Part shown: piece by piece, positions 12,201 through 20,539 of the stretch | Numbering within the stretch: the stretch's first letter is position 1 | Layout: each line of letters starts with the position of its first letter | Origin: Stramenopiles sp. TOSAG23-3 | Lineage: Eukaryota; Sar | NCBI GenBank assembly: GCA_900128585.1 | Contig: LT642199.1 | Location: 1-35,489, forward strand | Direction: 5' to 3' | DNA length: 35,489 bases | Position numbers and translations under genes: made by a program | The notes under the pieces: model-generated | Told to the model about the DNA's origin: nothing | Seen by the model: the letters and a program-made list of their open reading frames with translations, nothing else | Database searches by the model: none

Positions 12201-12459
12201 CTATTTCCATTTCCGCGTTAATGTTCATTTCGATCCCGCGGGGGGTCGCACTCTTGCGCTCGCTGCTATAATGGTTCTTGTGGATGATGATGCCGTTCTC
12301 CGGCACCACAATCTTCTTGCCCGGCTGCTTTCTACTACTTCTAATATTCGCGTTCAACAAACTATTGACCCGCCTCCGGCCGGCCGTCTCCGAGAGGGCC
12401 GTCGCCGACGCGAGCGTTATTGCCAGCGCGAGGCATAGTACGACTCGTGCCAACGTCAT
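6241..12459 (-). CDS. Giant secreted coiled-coil protein with WSC and fibrinogen-like C-terminal domains
   Basis: 2072-residue predicted extracellular or cell-surface protein. The first about 22 residues are a clear signal peptide (MTLARVVLCLALAITLASA). Then come a Cys-containing N-terminal region, a Glu/Arg-rich helical stretch about 205-245, a cysteine-rich globular region about 630-790, long charged coiled coil about 1190-1420, a small beta-rich segment about 1464-1525, and more coiled coil about 1560-1660. A WSC-type domain follows about 1673-1752, with spaced cysteines and motifs YAGVKAGKYCVCG and MPCAGD. The C-terminal about 265 residues resemble a fibrinogen-related domain, with the hallmark YCDMTTDGGGWTLLG near 1860-1876. 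WSC and fibrinogen-like domains both bind carbohydrate in other proteins, so adhesion, wall or scale function is a reasonable inference. Many NxS/T sites fit glycosylation. GC content falls from about 70% at the 5' end to about 43% at the 3' end. Single exon. Confidence 0.88.
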   Translation of the reverse strand: MTLARVVLCLALAITLASATALSETAGRRRVNSLLNANIRSSRKQPGKKIVVPENGIIIHKNHYSSERKSATPRGIEMNINAEMEIVDRQPADALLIYEPNKDIVPKLRFDLPFTNTTAYFYENKDWVVTTDEVMRMSDIIAKMTARYEHAICYCRAENEGEFLTCRCEHHAEEAPAPKVKHFNMSDYHHLLKPRHPKPQPAPMTEEERRRREEQALKKREEQAVKEQEKARERQELEQSKQWEDCFKRGDCEFGKAPAPKRVKKLPEGPLGPTVDFGNDTSPLVDSCDHQCSVTTLGNYTVCYAACQVRLCAAKRKAAVAREAGIMDELAQVGETLATTADATMYQARREPGEAYHNQLTAQRKALVAAQADAIKAQKDAEACHGKWTAQKTKQEVALHTEIERQRHMTMRTTFQKGDLSHLEDDALAARLRAAKRTLEKVRVEYTRMTGEAIADSKGDAAAAQCFLSKTTERKELTQKLKANGRQLTRASERLAACEVRGSTSSAVCSAENVLKLTKIKDDHKKVQETLRAKWAQVSECVTQHDCAREKLNVLKQELAETNTFEDEVAPIKTKDLLGNIPLVPKVKESLPEAVQALGGATGATGIRGFSSEEEAEFRYKSHTAKKCENRGNQVEISLIKGGQVGKTCSPEFDNCFMADDDLVVRVSCQSNDPSQTAGIYTFSDSPKNATNDMGTAIPDMIWHETAALKTAQGAALKAGAKCWMHVYGCDRKDCLGLRPHHEPEHYVGTYEIAVANGRSQVHVNQNCGFAKPAGCGWLTYSVKSKCAGLGKYLNATSLEDLKAQEEKKNPENATADGPLVGILNGDDESLLETKGNPWLSARSPFIATSNSHEWRDVDAKFPKVDGGAKVTMKRAMLERDVATVEAWLNATVTRAESERGNYSAISGAEKKAKVENARAFKVVRCLNLARGTTLFSTLEKQLMKEGIIRASKGKDGLPNGFVANESPLKEACAAVESGAHFADALGMNAQFLELSSKTTMAGVAGRVQYAAHMDFVSFLQNAEARVMEKKGMAHQQLQKVHWELNQISEMLAEKGVSAVVTSDSPVASRLSPEAFAMVAARDSLAAELAHPGEFRFKQSVSVDAKAQAMVQQAAHIDSGDFAMLVNATLSCLCYDEMGSAPSEVAMESTACGPAPTPYPVTSKFHSTPAFPLSHLPPSRNELAERKRAEMRKRVAAVQKKLEEDVKSMTEESQKRAELTTRDMVKAMKELRAKRDALREETEKYKKHVANTIKGDKSKLRKERQDFNSREEEDHKLEEARKKHMRELEKMRQDTLKLEDDLRLRDAKTEEAWRREQDRLDELYISERSRRDKLALGYAQSSEKYKLEIMQKQRSMRGAYESELNKLERLRDEGVSGGMKDLTGDKCKNCDSKKKLRGRVPYVRHAGETASMSPEEMKSEQERETGNRRGSPVAGPNSRFPKFWKYGKSANRFAAVGAPVWIPLPCTGSVIQGSLTLETNCDLRGKVERGEAVRIGRQVFHVRRRGGEFTDKILPLNAPAGTSQVGATVMKLLAGTGSETFGTVEVGCYKETLDRSNSALVTLEGEARDALKEAKDAKDNDVRLQKALKAAEAAKTSLSDSESDKSGDAVTMRTKLKKMEEEVQGLKAAEESSNHRMTEMTEAAKNAKKAAEKAENLLAAKSGGSKTPDDLPVVLPYTAHVAQEDMTPDKCAAACYRQNVNFTYAGVKAGKYCVCGEDMPTADKAPMSSCSMPCAGDAKTACGADNYVMVFNYTVETPPPGLTPDEACAENSPCKRNMTNAKSLLDKERKAVDAQRRKWEEAVVRLARPKTCKQLQGLATGGGDGIYTIFPPEHTTFGAACADDNGNGYSDDCARMYKGTEVYCDMTTDGGGWTLLGYAQHGELSGRLLTTNGKWSPSERKGSANINSLWVVQASESMAYSWNSAYKAAENLESTGSLQSYQKVVKFGIPTPKDQSVAPELHSARNCNDRDSQDSSYFSPVDVTCLKGNCNLPRKMYTGTGTMGVCNGHAYGLVGVPPSKSKCDWSVDAQQGYTSFYVSVDHTPKCAGIVDSKRASGSSDAEIPSVVGIWVR

Positions 12460-13336
12460 CTTTTCTACAACGGCAAGGACGAGCGGCTAGGCTAGCTGAC
12501 ACTACTATTGTGTGCTAAACCAAACGAACCAATTCTTTCCAACAGCAGACTAGACCAGAGATAAAGAAAAAACAACCCGCCCTTCTTCACAAGGATGCTA
12601 CAATACGATTACAGCAACACGAATGAATACAACGAACTAACTCTGTAAAGTGAACGTACTCTCGGACGAGCTAAGCTAACTACTCTAACTCTCACTCTCT
12701 CTCTCTCTGCACTATGTAAAGAACAAAGGACAACTATCTAATCAAGAATCACACACACTGTCTCTCTCTCTCTTTCCAACTTTCTTTCGTGAACAAGACC
12801 ATCTATCTACCTTTCTCTTTATAAAGGTCATTAACTCACTTGGTACCTACCTCACCTACCTAACCTTCATTTTACTTCCTTCACTTCCTCTAATGGATTC
12901 TTTTAAAATTTCTTCTTCTAAAAAGGTCTTTTTGTTCGTAGGATGTTAAAGTAAGCATAGCATTGGAAAAGAGATTCTGAAGGTTAATTATTTAACCCTG
13001 TAATGTCGGTACTGTGTTAGTATAGTATGTATTATGTATTAATGTGATAGGGTTGTTGAAGTATTAAGTACAGTTTATAGTGTTATGATATACAAGTATA
13101 ATTTATATTATATATCCTATGTATATATATTGTTTGTATGTATTAATTAATCTATATTTATATTGTATTGTTAATTTATTATATAAGTACATTGATTGAC
13201 ATCCCCCCCCTTTTTTTAATTTTTAGAATCAATTTCATTCCGTTACCTCTTTCCTTCTTTTTATTTCATTTAATTTAATTTAATTTAAATAGGGAGTTTA
13301 TATAGGAAAGGATGGTTTTATAGATGAGATGAAATA

Positions 13337-13519
13337 AGGAAGGAAGGAAGTGAAGGAAGGGAAGGAAGTGAAGGAAGGAAGTGAAGGAAGGAAGGAAGGA
13401 AGTGAAGGAAGGAAGGAAGGAAGTGAAGGAAGGAAGGAAGTGAAGGAAGGAAGGAAGGAAGTGAAGGAAGGAAGGAAGGAAGTGAAGGAAGGAAGGAAGG
13501 AAGGAAGTGAAGGGAGGAA
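13337..13519. repeat. GGAA/GTGAA compound minisatellite
   Basis: Runs of GGAA separated by GTGAA at fairly regular spacing, giving units of about 13-17 bases repeated roughly ten times. Purine-only except for the T of each GTGAA. Such purine/pyrimidine-asymmetric DNA can form triplex structures, but that is inference. Confidence 0.95.
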
Positions 13520-13948
13520 GGAATTAGTTTTGTTTTTATTATAATTATTTAAATACATATATTCATAGTCTAAATCTACTAAGTCTGAATCGAAATCGAA
13601 ATCGGAAAGCGATGATTAATTCATTCCATTCCATTTTCTTTCTTTCTTTCTTTTTTTATTTATCCAAAAGTTTATTTCATTTTAAACTCCAGCCTATTTA
13701 GGTTCTATCCTATTTTATACGAAGCGACAAAGGAAAGCAAAACCAACCACCCAACCACCCAGAAGAGAAGAGCCGCAGCAATTAATTTTCATTGAAACTG
13801 TACTTATCATTCGTATACTATTAATACATATATCCAATATAATTTATTTTCCACTTAAATACTGTTGATATCTAGCTGTATAGTGTACATATAAATATAT
13901 ATATATAAAATATCATAGCATCAAGATCAAAGCATGATGATTCGACTC

Positions 13949-14019
<71 letters not shown>

Positions 14020-14080
14020 NNNNNNNNNNNNNNNNNNNNNNNNNNNNNNNNNNNNNNNNNNNNNNNNNNNNNNNNNNNNN

Positions 14081-14155
<75 letters not shown>

Positions 14156-14157
14156 TC
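13949..14157. repeat. (CTTT)n microsatellite with assembly gap
   Basis: Perfect CTTT array on both sides of 61 unknown bases at 14020-14080. The same unit and strand on both sides shows the gap was left because the array could not be resolved, so the true length is unknown. Confidence 0.98.
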
Positions 14158-14832
14158 GAAGCTGAAGTAGGTAGGTATAAAATATAATGTAGGGTTATGT
14201 AATAGGGCTGGAGATAAAGGAGACTGGAGAGATAAGAAACTAAGCTACAATTAAGGTATGAACAAATTAGAATTTTGGATGTATGTCTGTTATGTATTTA
14301 TATGCTGTGTGTATATATTTAGAGGTATACTTTTGTTTTCTACTAAAATTATTTTTTAGTTCTATTCCTATATAAGAACTTATTACATTCTAATTTAAAT
14401 ATATCAATTTAAAAATAATTTCATTGAAATCCCATTATAAACAAAACAATCCCTTATCATTAAAAAGGGTATCATTTTAACTCAATATATTTAATTATAT
14501 AATCATATCCTTAACATAAAAACGTACCATCCGCCATCCATTAAACAAAATAAACAAAATAAACAAAAATAATAATAAATAATTTGCTCTTCTCTTCTTC
14601 TTATAGTTAATATAGCAATACCATCATAATACATATGAAGCTGTATAATAAATAATAATAAAATTAAAGAAATAAAAGAAGTCAAGTATTATTATACAAC
14701 ATAAGCACAGCATTAGACTACAACAAAGAAGAAGAAGAGATTGGATTGGATTGGATTCGCAATTAGATTGTGGATAACAGAATTTTACAAATAGTTCGAT
14801 AGACAGATAGTGTAGATAGAGTGACAGATCGT

Positions 14833-14864
<32 letters not shown>
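14833..14864. repeat. (GATA)n microsatellite
   Basis: About eight GATA units, roughly 150 bp upstream of the Cbf5 start codon. Confidence 0.95.
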
Positions 14865-14921
14865 GACGTGGACAAGTGAAAGTAATCTATCACCTTTAAC
14901 GTTCAACTTCAAAGAGATATT

Positions 14922-14922
<1 letters not shown>

Positions 14923-14951
<29 letters not shown>
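14923..14951. repeat. (TA)n tract upstream of Cbf5
   Basis: About fourteen TA units ending about 65 bp before the Cbf5 ATG. It could serve as a TATA-like promoter region by position, but simple-repeat growth explains it equally well. Confidence 0.9.
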
Positions 14952-14953
<2 letters not shown>

Positions 14954-15014
14954 TTTCTACATTGAAAATAACTGTTCTACTCTTTTCTCTCTCGCACCAA
15001 GAAGAAGACAGAAG

Positions 15015-16394
15015 ATGCCGAGTACGACCTCCGTAGGAGACGCGCAAGTGGCGGGGAACTTTATGATAAAGCCGTCCAACGAGAAGAACGTAGTGGACAC
15101 TTCCCAGTGGCCGTTGCTGCTGAAGAACTACGACAAACTCAACGTCCGCACCGGGCACTACACCCCGATCCCGTCCGGGTCCTCCCCACTCAAGCGAAAC
15201 TTGAAGGATTATTTGTCGTACGGGGTCATCAACTTGGACAAGCCGGCGAACCCGAGCAGCCACGAAGTCGTCGCCTGGATACGCAGGATCCTGCGCGTGG
15301 AGAAGACCGGCCACAGTGGTACCCTCGACCCGAAGGTCACCGGGTGCCTGATCGTATGCATCAACCGGGCGACCCGGCTGGTAAAGGCGCAGCAAGGCGC
15401 GGGGAAGGAGTACGTTGCGGTGGTAAAGTTCCACGGCGCGATCGAGAAGGAGGCGAAGGTGGCCCAAGCCATCGAAACCCTCACCGGGGCCCTGTTCCAG
15501 CGCCCGCCGCTGATTAGTGCAGTGAAGCGCCAGCTGCGCGTGCGGACGATTTACAAGAGCACCTTGATCGAGTTCGACCAAAAGCGGTCGCTCGGGGTCT
15601 TCCACGTCAGCTGCCAGGCCGGGACCTACATCCGGACCCTCTGCGTCCACCTCGGCCTGCTGACCGGGACCGGGGGCCACATGCAAGAGCTTCGCCGCGT
15701 GCGAAGTGGGGCCCTGGACGAGGGCAAGCACCTGGTGACCATGCACGACGTCCTGGACGCGCAGTACCAGTACGACAACCATAAAGACGAGAGCTACCTG
15801 CGCCGGGTGGTCATGCCGCTGGAGGTCCTTCTGGTAGGGTACAAGCGCATCGTGCTGAAGGACAGCGCCGTCAACGCCATCTGCTACGGGGCCAAGCTGA
15901 TGATCCCCGGCCTCCTGCGGTACAGCGACGGGATCGACGTCAACGAGGAAGTCGTCCTCATGACCACGAAGGGGGAGGCCGTCGCGATAGGAGTGGCCCA
16001 GATGAACACGGCCGTCATGTCCTCCATCGACCATGGCGTGGTAGCGAAGATCAAGCGAGTCATCATGGAGCGCGACACGTACCCACGAAGGTGGGGGCTA
16101 GGCCCCATCGCGTCGAAGAAGAAGTCCATGATCAAAGACGGCAAACTCGACAAGCACGGGAAGCCTAATTCGAGCACCCCCTCCTCGTGGGCGTCGGAGC
16201 AGCCGGATATTTCCAAAGCACCAAAAATCGAAGAGGTAGGCGGAGACGATAGAAAACGCAAGGTAGAAAGTGATTCTTCCCCAGAAGGCAGCCCAGAAAA
16301 GGCGAAGAAGGCAAAGAAGGAAAAGAAGGAAAAGAAAGAGAAGAAAGAGAAAAAGTCGAAGAAGGACAAGAAAAAGAAGAAGAGCAAAGATTAA
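15015..16394 (+). CDS. CBF5: Cbf5/dyskerin, catalytic subunit of H/ACA snoRNP pseudouridine synthase
   Basis: 459-residue protein matching Cbf5/dyskerin along its whole length. It converts uridine to pseudouridine in rRNA and other RNAs, guided by H/ACA RNAs in the nucleolus. Seen: the N-terminal dyskerin-like segment about 20-75 ([20 protein letters not shown]); the TruB-like catalytic domain with [11 protein letters not shown], whose D105 is the expected catalytic aspartate; the [13 protein letters not shown] motif; a PUA RNA-binding domain about 275-350; and a C-terminal tail of Lys/Glu/Asp repeats about 420-459, as in fungal Cbf5. Length is typical for microbial eukaryotes. ATG at 15015 is the first start and fits the family. 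The 5' two-thirds is about 60-70% GC, far above the neighbouring kinesin genes, which may reflect codon bias of a strongly expressed housekeeping gene. An AATAAA at 16502 could direct polyadenylation. Confidence 0.98.
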   Translation: MPSTTSVGDAQVAGNFMIKPSNEKNVVDTSQWPLLLKNYDKLNVRTGHYTPIPSGSSPLKRNLKDYLSYGVINLDKPANPSSHEVVAWIRRILRVEKTGHSGTLDPKVTGCLIVCINRATRLVKAQQGAGKEYVAVVKFHGAIEKEAKVAQAIETLTGALFQRPPLISAVKRQLRVRTIYKSTLIEFDQKRSLGVFHVSCQAGTYIRTLCVHLGLLTGTGGHMQELRRVRSGALDEGKHLVTMHDVLDAQYQYDNHKDESYLRRVVMPLEVLLVGYKRIVLKDSAVNAICYGAKLMIPGLLRYSDGIDVNEEVVLMTTKGEAVAIGVAQMNTAVMSSIDHGVVAKIKRVIMERDTYPRRWGLGPIASKKKSMIKDGKLDKHGKPNSSTPSSWASEQPDISKAPKIEEVGGDDRKRKVESDSSPEGSPEKAKKAKKEKKEKKEKKEKKSKKDKKKKKSKD

Positions 16395-16656
16395 AAAGGA
16401 AAAAGGGAAACCCACTAACTTCGATGGAAAAGGCTGGCGAACGCGTGGTTCGTGTCCCGGCACCAGGCGCTTACTTCGCCCCCAGGCATGTCTCTGTAAA
16501 AAATAAACTCTTTTTTTAAACATGTAATATCATATGTGTGTTTGATAAATTTTCAAAGCCTTTTATATTTCGTATTAAGTTATTTACCACAGCGCGCACG
16601 TTTTAAACTTTTTGCAGTTTTCCGTGCCTGTCCTCCTGGTTTCGTCTGCCACACCT

Positions 16657-17847
16657 TCACTCTATTCGGACGGCATCGGCCTGGAGCTTCCGTATCCTTA
16701 GCTTCGTTTTGAAGTCTGTGATGTCGAGGACTTGGCACAGAAAGTCGGCCGCGGTCTCGTTACTATGGTCCATCGCTAAGTCCAGCGGAGTCTTTTCATC
16801 AAAGTCGCGGTCTTCCCACTTGAACTTGTCCCTTGCATTGTCCCAAAGGTACTCCAACGACGCTATTATCCCCCCCAACGCCGCGTAGTGGATGACGTTC
16901 CGGCCCCGGTACCCGAGTTGGTAGAAGTTTACCACCCCGTCGACCCCACCCCCTTCTTCCGTTCCCACGTTGATGAAGTACGCCAAGGCTTCTATGTGCC
17001 CGTTCAATGCACAGAACATTACTGGGGTTTCCCCCAACTCGTTTTCCTGGTCCAGGGACACGCCTAAACTCTGACAATATTTGACGATATGAGTATGCCC
17101 GTTGTACGCGGCTTCGTGCACCATGTTCTCTCCCGCAATGTTTTGTTTCATAAAATCCACACTGAATTCATAGCCATACTCTATAATTCTCTGGTGGCCC
17201 CGCCATGCACCTTTCAAGCAAATGTTTCGCCCGTGGTCGTCGCAAACATGAAGGTCGCAGCCCTTCTCTGCAAACAACCACTCCATCGTTCGCAATTCAT
17301 TGTTCGCGGCCGCCCAAAGAATCGGCATATCTCCACCAAACCGTGACGGCAACTTGAGCGCCTCGTCAAACCCAGGCGTCTCCTGCAACACTATCAGCTC
17401 ATTCAGAAACCCATACCCCGCCAAAGAAAATATCTCGTCCGCGAGCTTTTGCAACCGTTCCTTCTCCTTCTGGGCATCGTCTAACCGTTTCTGTGCCCTG
17501 AGACGTTTGGCGCGCTTCATTGCCTTTCGTTTTGCTTCCCGCTCTTTTTCCTCCGCCAAGGCCTCGTCGAACGTAGACTGGTTGGCCACGGCCGCTCTCT
17601 TCATGTCGGCCACTGCTTCTGCATTGCGACGCCTGTACTCCTGCGCGGCTTTGAGAGATTTTCCCTGCAAATCCCCTTCACTATCGCTGCTGCTGTCGCT
17701 GTCGTCGCTGCTGTTATCCCCTTTCGGCTTTGCATTTTTCAAAATGGAAGTAGGCGTGGCTGTCGACGATTTATTTGTGCGCACCCGCTCCACCCCTGTC
17801 CCATTGCCAACCACAATTTTTACACGTCTTCCGACTTTCGATGACAT
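16657..17847 (-). CDS. Ankyrin-repeat protein with N-terminal coiled coil
   Basis: 396-residue protein read from the ATG at 17847 (MSSKVGRRVK). The frame is open further upstream, but only from a TTG codon, and the hydrophobic 37-residue extension looks non-coding. Residues 1-50 are basic with a SILK tetrapeptide at 34-37, a sequence known as a PP1 docking motif in other proteins. Then follow an acidic/serine stretch about 44-60 and a charged helix about 70-145 (EEKEREAKRKAMKRAKRLRA). About five ankyrin-like repeats lie between about 165 and 375, recognisable by phrases such as GENMVHEAAYNGH, GETPVMFCALNGH and GRNVIHYAALGG. Ankyrin repeats bind proteins; no enzyme activity is indicated. Such coil-plus-ankyrin proteins are frequent in protists and some are flagellar, but I cannot name a specific orthologue. 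It converges with Cbf5 across 262 bp. Confidence 0.85.
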   Translation of the reverse strand: MSSKVGRRVKIVVGNGTGVERVRTNKSSTATPTSILKNAKPKGDNSSDDSDSSSDSEGDLQGKSLKAAQEYRRRNAEAVADMKRAAVANQSTFDEALAEEKEREAKRKAMKRAKRLRAQKRLDDAQKEKERLQKLADEIFSLAGYGFLNELIVLQETPGFDEALKLPSRFGGDMPILWAAANNELRTMEWLFAEKGCDLHVCDDHGRNICLKGAWRGHQRIIEYGYEFSVDFMKQNIAGENMVHEAAYNGHTHIVKYCQSLGVSLDQENELGETPVMFCALNGHIEALAYFINVGTEEGGGVDGVVNFYQLGYRGRNVIHYAALGGIIASLEYLWDNARDKFKWEDRDFDEKTPLDLAMDHSNETAADFLCQVLDITDFKTKLRIRKLQADAVRIE

Positions 17848-18685
17848 TTGTTCTAGGAAGACGGGGGGGGCGAGAGAGAAACCAATGAGATAATAAGTAA
17901 GCAGTCCTATCACGCCCAACAAGAATTCCTGAAAACAACCTTCCCTACAAAGAAACAAACAGTATTAATAATTATATATTCGTCGTCTATAGATATATAA
18001 AGCTAATGATAAACATTAGAATTCTTTGTACCGTACCGCCGACCGCCAGTTGGTTGGAATAATGAAGTTTTCATATTCAATTTCAAAGTAGTACCTAGAA
18101 GAAAGAAGGAAGAAAGAGGAGGCAGGTACAGGTAGGTATAATAGGCTATAGGAGAAGAATTTAAAATATTCGTTCTTCTATCTAGTCTCTTCTGTTCTGT
18201 CTTCTAGTAGTCGTCTGTTCTTCTAGGCTCTAGTGGATCTAGACTCTAGGCTCTTCTAGCCCCCACCACACAGAACACAGAGAGGAGGAGTTAGAATAAA
18301 ATAATAAATCCGTTTTGTTGTTGAGGATAATTTTTTAATGGTATGTCTATATATAAGCTATATGAATATATTAATATAAAAATATAAAAGATCATCATAT
18401 TTATTATTTTATTAAATATGAATATATCTAATATCTACACACCATTATTTATAATAAAAAAATAGAATACTACTACTTTTTTACGACGACACGAACGATG
18501 GATGATCTATATATATATTTTTACAACATGCATGTGGAAAATATAAATTATGATTTTATATATAGATGTGTGTTCATGATGAATTGAAGAACATGGTTTA
18601 ACATTTCTACCATTCGTCACGGAAAAACATTTTTTTTTTCATTCACACTTAACACTTCCGCGCGCACGTCTTGACTGAATGAACG
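17848..18685. other. AT-rich divergent spacer
   Basis: About 840 bp between the divergent starts of the ankyrin and EF-hand genes. It includes AG-rich and CT-rich strips (about 18095-18290) and TATATA runs near 18510. One copy of the 12-mer AGGTAGGTATAA lies at 18130-18141. No gene seen. Confidence 0.6.
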
Positions 18686-20377
18686 ATGACGCATAGGGTC
18701 AAAAAGCAAGACTTGGCATATGCCAAGCAAACCCTGAAGCGTCTGGTGGATGCGGACAGAAAGAGAATTTCCAGCAGGAAGATGAAATCGTCTACGCGTA
18801 TTCGCCACTCGCTGGAGTGGAACGTCAATAAGATAAAACGGGTATTGCACGACAAAATAGTTAGTCGGGTCCGGAGACCCCAGGATACCATGCGCGTTGC
18901 ATACAAAATATTCGGCGTGCCAAAAGATGGAATCAACAAAGCGTCCTTTAAAAAGTCGATGAGGCGCCTCGACATGAATTTGTCGGAGGAAGAGTTTGAG
19001 GAAATATTTGCTATCTTTGATCCAGATGGGAGCGGGATTGTGACATTCCAAGAGTTTATAAACGCCCTCATTCCCCGAGGCTTCTCGGAGAAGACCTGGA
19101 CGGAGAAGCGAGCAGCAGAAATACACGAACATTCCCGTAACTACATTCACCCGGACGCCCCCAACTTTCCGGCTTCAATGAAAAACTTTCGCTGGTCGCT
19201 GTCGGAGATCGAAAGTATGATACGGGAAAAAATGATGAATCACTGCAAACGGCCGGAGGACCAGTTCCGCGCCGGGTTCCAGCTCTTTGGGCGCCCAAAG
19301 CATGGTATAGGCCCAGAAGTCTTGCTGAAAACGTTGCGAAAGTTAGGGATATCATTGACACGCGACGAGGCCATTAACCTTATGGTCAAGCATGATACGG
19401 ACGGAAGCGGAAAACTTGATTTTGAAGAGTTCGCAAAATCCCTTATGCCGAAAGATTACTCGAGAGACCCCTGGTCGTACAAACGGAGCAAACAGTTCCA
19501 ACAGGAGCTGAGAGCGCGGCAACTTCGTGTAGGGGTTAATGTCGTGAAAGAACACGCATCGCTTCTTAAAGAAAGGTCCCAAAAGCGGGAAGACGCGCGG
19601 GTTCAACAAATCCACGATCGCACGGAGAGGTTCAGACAGGCGCAGCAGCGCCTAAACACCACTTTCCATGCTCAGCAAAGGAAAAATTTCATCAAAGAGC
19701 GGAGGCGAAAGACTGGCGCCCGGCCTAAGTCGGTGCTCACGAGCTTGTACAATAAACGGGCGATGAGCACGATAGATGCAAGGGTTTCACCACTTAAAGT
19801 TTCCCAATCCATGAAGTACACGAGGAAGCCTCGGGCCCGCTCTGCCTATGGATCGAGAAGCGGCGTTACCGTGGACGGCATGATGCGAAGCAAGTCGTCC
19901 AGTGGGCTGACCATGAACAAAACTGTCGGGTTTGACATGACTGCGACCGCTGGTGGGAGTGCCATCGACAGCGAACGAAGCGAACACAGTGGGACCAGCG
20001 GCGGCATATTAAAAAATAAACGGCACCGTGCCCAATCAGCGTATGGCCAGCGGTCAACTGGCCCCTCCGCAAACGAGCAATCAAAGTTTGGAGGCGGTAG
20101 CAGCGCGTCAAGCAGGAGCGGAAGTTCCCCGGGTCAACGCCCCTTTAGTGCTGCGCCAGGTAGAGTCTCCAAGCGTCACCTCCAGGAAGCGCTACAATTT
20201 TCCTCGGGGTCCCCACAGGCTGTTCAAGGGGCATCGTCTTATCTGGAGAAAAAATTAAGTAGACACAGTAAACGGCCGAAAACCCCAATGATGCTCTCCG
20301 GGCTCAGTCTTAGAACTGTTCAAAGGGATGTGAAATCGGACACAAGGGTCAAACACCATCGTGGATGGGGAGTATAA
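18686..20377 (+). CDS. EF-hand calcium-binding protein with duplicated EF modules
   Basis: 563 residues. The N-terminal half has two similar modules of about 125 residues, each with a degenerate first EF-hand (FGVPKDGINKASF, FGRPKHGIGPEVL) and a canonical second loop: DPDGSGIVTFQE from D112 and DTDGSGKLDFEE from D237. Each module begins with a matching helix ending in RRPQDTMRVAYKIF or KRPEDQFRAGFQLF, so this is an internal duplication. A coiled, Arg/Gln-rich helix follows about 275-350. The rest is disordered and basic, with repeated RPxSAxG-like motifs (RARSAYGSRS, RAQSAYGQRS, RPFSAAPG). This mix is typical of axonemal or cytoskeletal proteins in flagellated protists, so a Ca2+-responsive microtubule role is plausible inference. 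KTVGF (412-416) and GILK (440-443) resemble PP1-binding motifs but in the less usual order. It starts at the ATG at 18686; an out-of-frame ATG at 18679 precedes it. Confidence 0.88.
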   Translation: MTHRVKKQDLAYAKQTLKRLVDADRKRISSRKMKSSTRIRHSLEWNVNKIKRVLHDKIVSRVRRPQDTMRVAYKIFGVPKDGINKASFKKSMRRLDMNLSEEEFEEIFAIFDPDGSGIVTFQEFINALIPRGFSEKTWTEKRAAEIHEHSRNYIHPDAPNFPASMKNFRWSLSEIESMIREKMMNHCKRPEDQFRAGFQLFGRPKHGIGPEVLLKTLRKLGISLTRDEAINLMVKHDTDGSGKLDFEEFAKSLMPKDYSRDPWSYKRSKQFQQELRARQLRVGVNVVKEHASLLKERSQKREDARVQQIHDRTERFRQAQQRLNTTFHAQQRKNFIKERRRKTGARPKSVLTSLYNKRAMSTIDARVSPLKVSQSMKYTRKPRARSAYGSRSGVTVDGMMRSKSSSGLTMNKTVGFDMTATAGGSAIDSERSEHSGTSGGILKNKRHRAQSAYGQRSTGPSANEQSKFGGGSSASSRSGSSPGQRPFSAAPGRVSKRHLQEALQFSSGSPQAVQGASSYLEKKLSRHSKRPKTPMMLSGLSLRTVQRDVKSDTRVKHHRGWGV

Positions 20378-20539
20378 AAAGCAGGAGGGGGATCGCTTTT
20401 TTTTAAAAACAAAAATCATAATTCTTACGCTGTTATTTTGGCAACCAATCTTAAGACAATATGAATACAAGCGCAAGGGGGTGCTCTGCTTTTCGCATTA
20501 CCCCCGTATCTCTGGCGGCGTCTATTTAAACACTTTATT

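Larger units (their letters stand above)
12460..15014. other. Repeat-rich divergent spacer with an assembly gap
   Basis: 2.55 kb between the divergent starts of the secreted giant and Cbf5, so it should contain both promoters. It is AT-rich and carries CT-rich stretches near 12690-12790, a C8 run at about 13203, a GGAA minisatellite, a CTTT array with an N gap, a GATA array and a TA array. No coding region is supported. Confidence 0.8.

Noticed and set aside
13337-13519. CRISPR-like periodic repeat
   Set aside because: The units are variable low-complexity GGAA runs without unique spacers, in eukaryotic DNA.
13298-13558. Phe-Leu-Pro-Ser repeat frame on the minus strand
   Set aside because: Translation of the GGAA minisatellite, not a protein.
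13934-14170. Open frame of Leu-Ser-Phe repeats across the N gap
   Set aside because: Simple translation of the CTTT array with unknown bases in the middle.
14832-16034. 400-codon minus-strand frame opposite Cbf5
   Set aside because: Antisense shadow of a GC-rich, clearly identified gene; its sequence is low in conserved features and runs into the GATA/TA repeats.
17848-17958. Hydrophobic N-terminal extension of the ankyrin protein as a membrane anchor
   Set aside because: It would need a TTG start; the first ATG is at 17847 and gives a sensible basic N-terminus.
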